From: JAXDLK01 sp034666665
GTDB taxonomy: Bacteria; Desulfobacterota; Binatia; JACPRU01
Assembly (NCBI GenBank): GCA_034666665.1
Contig: JAXDLK010000231.1
Location: 1-23,656 of the forward strand
DNA: 23,656 nt
Reading direction: 5' to 3'
Positions 15,676 to 23,656 of this stretch are shown piece after piece. The notes beneath the pieces were generated by a model that was not told the origin of the DNA, did not search any database, and was given only the letters and a program-made list of their open reading frames with translations. The translations under genes were made by a program, and so were the position numbers. The stretch's first letter is position 1. Each line of letters opens with the position of its first letter.

Positions 15676-17055
15676 ATGCGGCGGATCCTGATCGTCGACG
15701 ACGAGCGCAACGTCCACTACTCCTTCCGGCGGGCGCTCGCCGGCGAATACGAGGTCGAATCGGCGAACGACGGCGAGGAAGCCCTCGCGCGGCTGGCAAC
15801 GGCCGCGCCGGACGTGGTCCTTCTCGACGTCAAGCTGCCGCGGATCGATGGTCTCGAGATCCTCCGCCGCATCCGCGACCTCCATCCGGAGCTGCCGGTC
15901 GTGGTCATGACTGCGTTCGGCACCACCGAGACGGCGATCCGCGCGACGGCGCTCGCGGCGCGCGACTACCTGCTGAAGCCCGTCGACGTGCCGGCGCTGC
16001 GAAAGCTACTCGTGGAGCTCCTGCCGGAATCCGAGCCGCCGCCGCTGCCGACGCGGGCCGTCGACGAGGTCGAGCTCGTCGGCGAGAGCGCTGCGCTGCG
16101 CGATCTCTGCAAGTGGATCGGGCGCGCGGCCGCCGCGGATACCACGGTGATGATCACCGGCGAGAGCGGCACCGGAAAGGAGCTCGTCGCCCGCGCGATC
16201 CACCACCATGGAACCCGGCGGGCAGGGCCGCTCGTGGCGATCAACTGCGCCGCGATCCCGGACAACCTGCTCGAGTCGGAGCTCTTCGGTCACGAGCGCG
16301 GTGCGTTCACCGGTGCCGAGTCGGCGCGTCCGGGACGATTCGAGCAAGCGGACGGCGGCTCGATCCTGCTCGACGAGATCGGCGAGATGCCGCCGCCGCT
16401 CCAGGCGAAGCTCCTGCGCGTCCTGCAGAGTCGCGAGGTGACCCGCTTGGGAGCTTCGCAGGCGCGGTCCTTCGACGCCCGCCTGATCGCTTCGACGAAC
16501 GTCGATCTCGAGGCGCGGGTTGCCAGCGGCGCGTTCCGCAGCGACCTCTACTACCGTCTGAACGTCTTCCGCATCCACGTGCCGCCGCTCCGTGAGCGGC
16601 GCGAGGACGTGCTCCCGCTCGCCGCCTGCTTCCTCGAGCGCGAACGGCGTCGGCTCGGTCGATCCTGGCCGGGCTTCACCGCCGAGAGCGAGCGGCGTCT
16701 TCTGCAGCACTCCTGGCCGGGAAACGTCCGGGAGCTCGAGAACGTCGTCGTCCAGGCATGCCTCCGCACCCGCGGTGACCGGGTGACGATCGACGACCTG
16801 ATGCTGGCCCCGGCGGCGGCGGGCTCGGGCGCGGAAACGCCTTCCATCGCAAGTGAGTCCGACGGCGAGGGCTCCCTCGGGCGCTTGCTCGACGGGTTCC
16901 TCGCGGTTCATTCGGGGGATGCCTTCGAACGTCTCGAGCGGCTGATCGTGGCCCGCGCGCTCGAGGCGACCGGCGCGAATCAAGTACGCGCCGCACGCCT
17001 GCTCGGCATCAGCCGGAACGTGCTCCGCCATCGCATGGCGAAGTACACCCTATGA
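15676..17055 (+). CDS. NtrC-family sigma-54-dependent response regulator
   Basis: This protein is phosphorylated by the upstream kinase and uses ATP hydrolysis to activate RpoN promoters. In the 459-aa protein the receiver domain (1-~115) has acidic pair D8/D9, phospho-site D51 in LLDVKLP, T79 and K101. The AAA+ domain (~132-370) has Walker A GESGTGKE (162-169), the sigma-54-contacting GAFTGA loop (209-214), Walker B SILLDEIGEM (229-238) and the arginine-bearing FRSDLYYRLNVFRI and WPGNVRELEN segments. The C-terminal Fis-type helix-turn-helix (~435-456, NQVRAARLLGISRNVLRHR) ends almost at the stop. All activator motifs are intact. ATG 15676 is chosen because GAGGA lies 5 bases upstream; an in-frame GTG at 15664 overlaps the kinase stop. 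Kinase and regulator are thus translationally coupled. The target regulon is unknown; the kinase promoter itself is a candidate. Confidence 0.95.
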   Translation: MRRILIVDDERNVHYSFRRALAGEYEVESANDGEEALARLATAAPDVVLLDVKLPRIDGLEILRRIRDLHPELPVVVMTAFGTTETAIRATALAARDYLLKPVDVPALRKLLVELLPESEPPPLPTRAVDEVELVGESAALRDLCKWIGRAAAADTTVMITGESGTGKELVARAIHHHGTRRAGPLVAINCAAIPDNLLESELFGHERGAFTGAESARPGRFEQADGGSILLDEIGEMPPPLQAKLLRVLQSREVTRLGASQARSFDARLIASTNVDLEARVASGAFRSDLYYRLNVFRIHVPPLRERREDVLPLAACFLERERRRLGRSWPGFTAESERRLLQHSWPGNVRELENVVVQACLRTRGDRVTIDDLMLAPAAAGSGAETPSIASESDGEGSLGRLLDGFLAVHSGDAFERLERLIVARALEATGANQVRAARLLGISRNVLRHRMAKYTL

Positions 17056-17157
17056 GAACTCGGATCGGCTGCCGACGAGACCGCCCGTTTCCTAACGAAG
17101 CCGCCCTCACGATGCTTGACTCTCGTCGTCCATTCGGCGAGAAGCACCGCTACCCTA
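17056..17157 (+). other. Short intergenic region before the Lrp/AsnC gene
   Basis: These 102 bp must hold the promoter of the lrp-gltB-gltD cluster if it is separate from the two-component operon. TTGACT at 17116-17121 resembles a -35 hexamer, but no acceptable -10 lies 16-18 bases downstream. No terminator hairpin with a T-run is seen after the response-regulator gene. Confidence 0.3.
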
Positions 17158-17700
17158 ATGAAATTCGGAAATACCCCGTTCGAGCCCGACGACATCGACC
17201 TCGGGATCCTCACCATGCTGCAGGAGAACTGCCGCACCTCGCTCGCCCGCATCGGCGAGCAGGTCGGACTCTCGCCTCCCTCCGTCAACGAACGCATTCA
17301 CAAGCTGGAGGAGAGCGGCGTTCTCCGCGGCTACCACGCGGCCGTGGACGCGCGCCTCCTCGGTTTCGACATCACCGCGTTCATCGGCGTGTCGATCAAC
17401 CATCCGACGCTGATCCAGCGGTTCGAAGCCGAGGTCGAGGCCGTCGATGACGTCCTCGAATGTCACCACGTGACCGGCAGCTACTCGCTGCTGCTCAAGG
17501 TGAAGACCGAGAACACCTCGTCGCTCGAGCAGCTGATCAGCCGGATCCGCTCGATCGAGGGCGTCGAGCGCACGGAAACCATGGTGGTGCTGTCGACGCA
17601 CACCGAGCGGTCGCAGCTCGGCCTCTCGCGTGAGCGGGGCGGCACGGGACGGAAGGCTCGCCGCAACGGGGACAGACCGGCGGTGGCGCTCAGGAGCTGA
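17158..17700 (+). CDS. Lrp/AsnC-family transcriptional regulator
   Basis: This is a DNA-binding regulator of the feast/famine family, normally octameric and modulated by amino acids. In the 180-aa protein the N-terminal winged helix-turn-helix spans ~10-60 (DIDLGILTMLQENCRTSLAR, then GLSPPSVNERIHKLEESGVLRGY). The C-terminal RAM/AsnC ligand domain spans ~70-150 and includes VLECHHVTGSYSLLLKV (99-115) and the ERTETMVVLST strand. A basic tail of ~25 residues (153-180) extends past the usual end. ATG 17158 gives a normal family start; a TTG at 17116 would add 14 residues of no family resemblance. It is followed after 3 bp by gltB. Lrp activates gltBD in E. coli, so this gene is a good candidate for local control of glutamate synthase. 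The effector is not predictable. Confidence 0.94.
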   Translation: MKFGNTPFEPDDIDLGILTMLQENCRTSLARIGEQVGLSPPSVNERIHKLEESGVLRGYHAAVDARLLGFDITAFIGVSINHPTLIQRFEAEVEAVDDVLECHHVTGSYSLLLKVKTENTSSLEQLISRIRSIEGVERTETMVVLSTHTERSQLGLSRERGGTGRKARRNGDRPAVALRS

Positions 17701-17703
17701 GCG
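17687..17703 (+). promoter_or_regulatory. Hairpin holding the gltB ribosome binding site at the lrp-gltB junction
   Basis: CGCTCA (17687-17692) and TGAGCG (17698-17703) are perfect complements around loop GGAGC. The gltB ribosome site AGGAG (17692-17696) occupies the loop and its closing base, 7 bases before the ATG at 17704, and the second arm contains the lrp stop codon. Ribosomes terminating on lrp would melt the stem, so coupling is likely; the effect of a 6-bp stem is inferred. Confidence 0.5.
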
Positions 17704-22230
<4,527 letters not shown>

Positions 22231-22241
22231 GTCTCGCGTCC

Positions 22242-23656
22242 ATGGGCAAGATCACCGGATTCATGGAGTTCGGCCGCGAGCTGCCGGCGAGGCGGCCGGT
22301 GCCGGAGCGGCTGAACGACTGGCGCGAGCTCGAGGGCAAGCTTCCGGAGGACAAGCTCCGCACGCAGGCGGCGCGCTGCATGGATTGCGGCATTCCCTTC
22401 TGTCACAAGGGCTGCCCGCTCGGGAACATCATCCCCGACTGGAACGACTTGGTCTATCGCGACCGCTGGCAGGACGCGATCGTCCGCCTGCACTCGACGA
22501 ACAACTTTCCCGAGTTCACCGGCAGGGTCTGTCCGGCGCCCTGCGAGGAGGCCTGCGTCCTCCGGATCAACGATGACGCAGTCACGATCAAGCAGATCGA
22601 GAAGCAGATCATCGATCATGCCTGGAAGGAGGGCTGGGTACTGCCGCAGCCGCCCTCCGAGCGGAGCGGCAAGACGGTCGCCGTGATCGGCTCCGGTCCG
22701 GCCGGCCTCGCGTGCGCGCAGCAGCTCGCGCGCGCCGGGCATGCGGTCACGCTCTTCGAGCGGGACGATCGGATCGGCGGGCTGCTGCGCTACGGGATCC
22801 CCGACTTCAAGATGGAGAAGCATCTGATCGACCGCCGGCTCGAGCAGATGTCCGCGGAGGGGGTCACGTTCGCGCCGGGCACGGAGATCGGCGGGAACTT
22901 TCCGGTGGAGCGAGTGCGCGCGGAGTTCGACGCGGTGGTGATCTCGACCGGAGCGACGTCGGCCCGCGACCTGCCGATCCCCGGCCGCGAGCTCGCGGGA
23001 ATTCACTTCGCGATGGAATTCCTGCCGCAGCAGAACCGCGTGGTCGCCGGCGACTCCGTCCCGGGTCAGATCCTCGCCACCGGCAAGCGCGTCGTCATCC
23101 TCGGCGGCGGCGATACCGGATCCGACTGCCTCGGCACGTCGAATCGTCAGGGGGCGCTCTCCGTCCATCAGTTCGAGCTGCTGCCGCGGCCGCCGGACGA
23201 GCGCACGCCGGAGATGCCCTGGCCCTACTGGCCGATGATCTTCCGCACCTCGAGCTCGCACGAGGAGGGAGTCGTCCGCGACTTCGCGATCAACACGAAA
23301 GCATTCAGCGGCGACGGAGACGGCCACGTGCGGAAGCTCCACGGTATCCGGCTCGACTGGCGGCAGGACGACGGGCGAATGGCGATGGCGGAGGTCCCCG
23401 GCTCCGAGTTCGAGATGGACGCCGACCTCGTGCTCCTCGCGCTCGGCTTCCTCGGACCGGAGAAGGGCCTGCTCGCGGATCTCGGCGTGGATCTCACCGA
23501 GCGCGGCAACGTGCGCGTCGGCCGCGATTACATGGCGAGCGTGCCGGGCGTCTTCGCCTGCGGCGATGCACGCCGGGGCCAGTCGCTCGTCGTCTGGGCC
23601 CTCTGGGAGGGCCGCGAGTGCGCGCGCGGCGTCGACCGCTACCTGAGCGGCGAAAC
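22242..23656 (+). CDS. gltD: Glutamate synthase small (beta) subunit GltD, C-terminus cut by right edge
   Basis: GltD takes electrons from NADPH through FAD and 4Fe-4S clusters to GltB. 471 codons are visible with no stop, against a usual ~480-500, so only the last residues are missing. N-terminal cysteines ligating 4Fe-4S clusters are C46, C49, C54, C58 (CMDCGIPFCHKGC) and C97, C101, C105 (CPAPCEEAC). The FAD dinucleotide fold is VIGSGPAGLACA (148-159), the NADPH fold is VVILGGGDTGSDC (284-296), and the C-terminal flavin motif is VFACGDARRGQSLVVWA. The ATG at 22242 comes 11 bp after the gltB stop without a clear ribosome site, so expression probably depends on coupling to gltB. All catalytic motifs seen are intact. 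Confidence 0.97.
   Translation, partial: MGKITGFMEFGRELPARRPVPERLNDWRELEGKLPEDKLRTQAARCMDCGIPFCHKGCPLGNIIPDWNDLVYRDRWQDAIVRLHSTNNFPEFTGRVCPAPCEEACVLRINDDAVTIKQIEKQIIDHAWKEGWVLPQPPSERSGKTVAVIGSGPAGLACAQQLARAGHAVTLFERDDRIGGLLRYGIPDFKMEKHLIDRRLEQMSAEGVTFAPGTEIGGNFPVERVRAEFDAVVISTGATSARDLPIPGRELAGIHFAMEFLPQQNRVVAGDSVPGQILATGKRVVILGGGDTGSDCLGTSNRQGALSVHQFELLPRPPDERTPEMPWPYWPMIFRTSSSHEEGVVRDFAINTKAFSGDGDGHVRKLHGIRLDWRQDDGRMAMAEVPGSEFEMDADLVLLALGFLGPEKGLLADLGVDLTERGNVRVGRDYMASVPGVFACGDARRGQSLVVWALWEGRECARGVDRYLSGE

Noticed and set aside
17116..17121. TTGACT as the -35 of an lrp promoter
   Set aside because: No hexamer resembling TATAAT occurs 16-18 bases downstream; it may be chance.

Overview
This is a GC-rich (roughly two-thirds G+C), gene-dense bacterial chromosome segment with no mobile elements, tRNAs, rRNAs or CRISPR arrays visible. 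The gene set points to a free-living, Gram-negative, high-GC lineage of the former deltaproteobacterial type, such as Myxococcota, Binatota or Rokubacteria-like. The supporting evidence is the GlgE pathway with TreY/TreZ, a membrane c-di-AMP cyclase, an NtrC-type sigma-54 activator with a soluble double-GAF kinase, and NADPH-type GltB/GltD. The phylum is an inference from gene content and base composition only.

Region 1 (1-8410, minus strand) is a compact alpha-glucan operon transcribed right to left: glgE, maltokinase, treZ, glgX, glgB. Spacings are 22, 37 and 27 bp, then a 1-bp stop/start overlap. GlgB runs off the left edge: only its N-terminal 284 residues are present, including an unusual ~104-residue low-complexity extension. 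Maltokinase makes maltose-1-phosphate, GlgE adds maltosyl units to alpha-1,4-glucan, GlgB branches it, GlgX debranches it, and TreZ releases trehalose from TreY products.

Region 2 (8411-12656) begins with a 77-bp divergent promoter region. On the plus strand follow treY, the partner enzyme of TreZ, and only 20 bp later a single gene encoding a CdaA-like diadenylate cyclase fused to a YbbR (CdaR-like) domain. A c-di-AMP synthase is therefore apparently co-transcribed with a trehalose (compatible-solute) gene. No treS, the usual source of maltose for maltokinase, is in the window.

Region 3 (12657-17055) has a 263-bp intergenic stretch rich in perfect inverted repeats, with a minus-strand G-quadruplex-type motif just before plsX. 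PlsX (phosphate acyltransferase) is divergent and lacks its usual rpmF/fabH neighbours. A tightly coupled two-component system follows: a soluble GAF-GAF-HisKA-HATPase kinase and an NtrC-family sigma-54 activator. A strong sigma-54 promoter match lies directly before the kinase gene.

Region 4 (17056-23656) is a nitrogen-assimilation cluster: an Lrp/AsnC regulator, then 3 bp later gltB (complete, 1508 aa), then gltD, which lacks only its last residues at the right edge. Lrp-family proteins control gltBD in enterobacteria, so the linkage suggests local, possibly amino-acid-responsive control of glutamate synthase.
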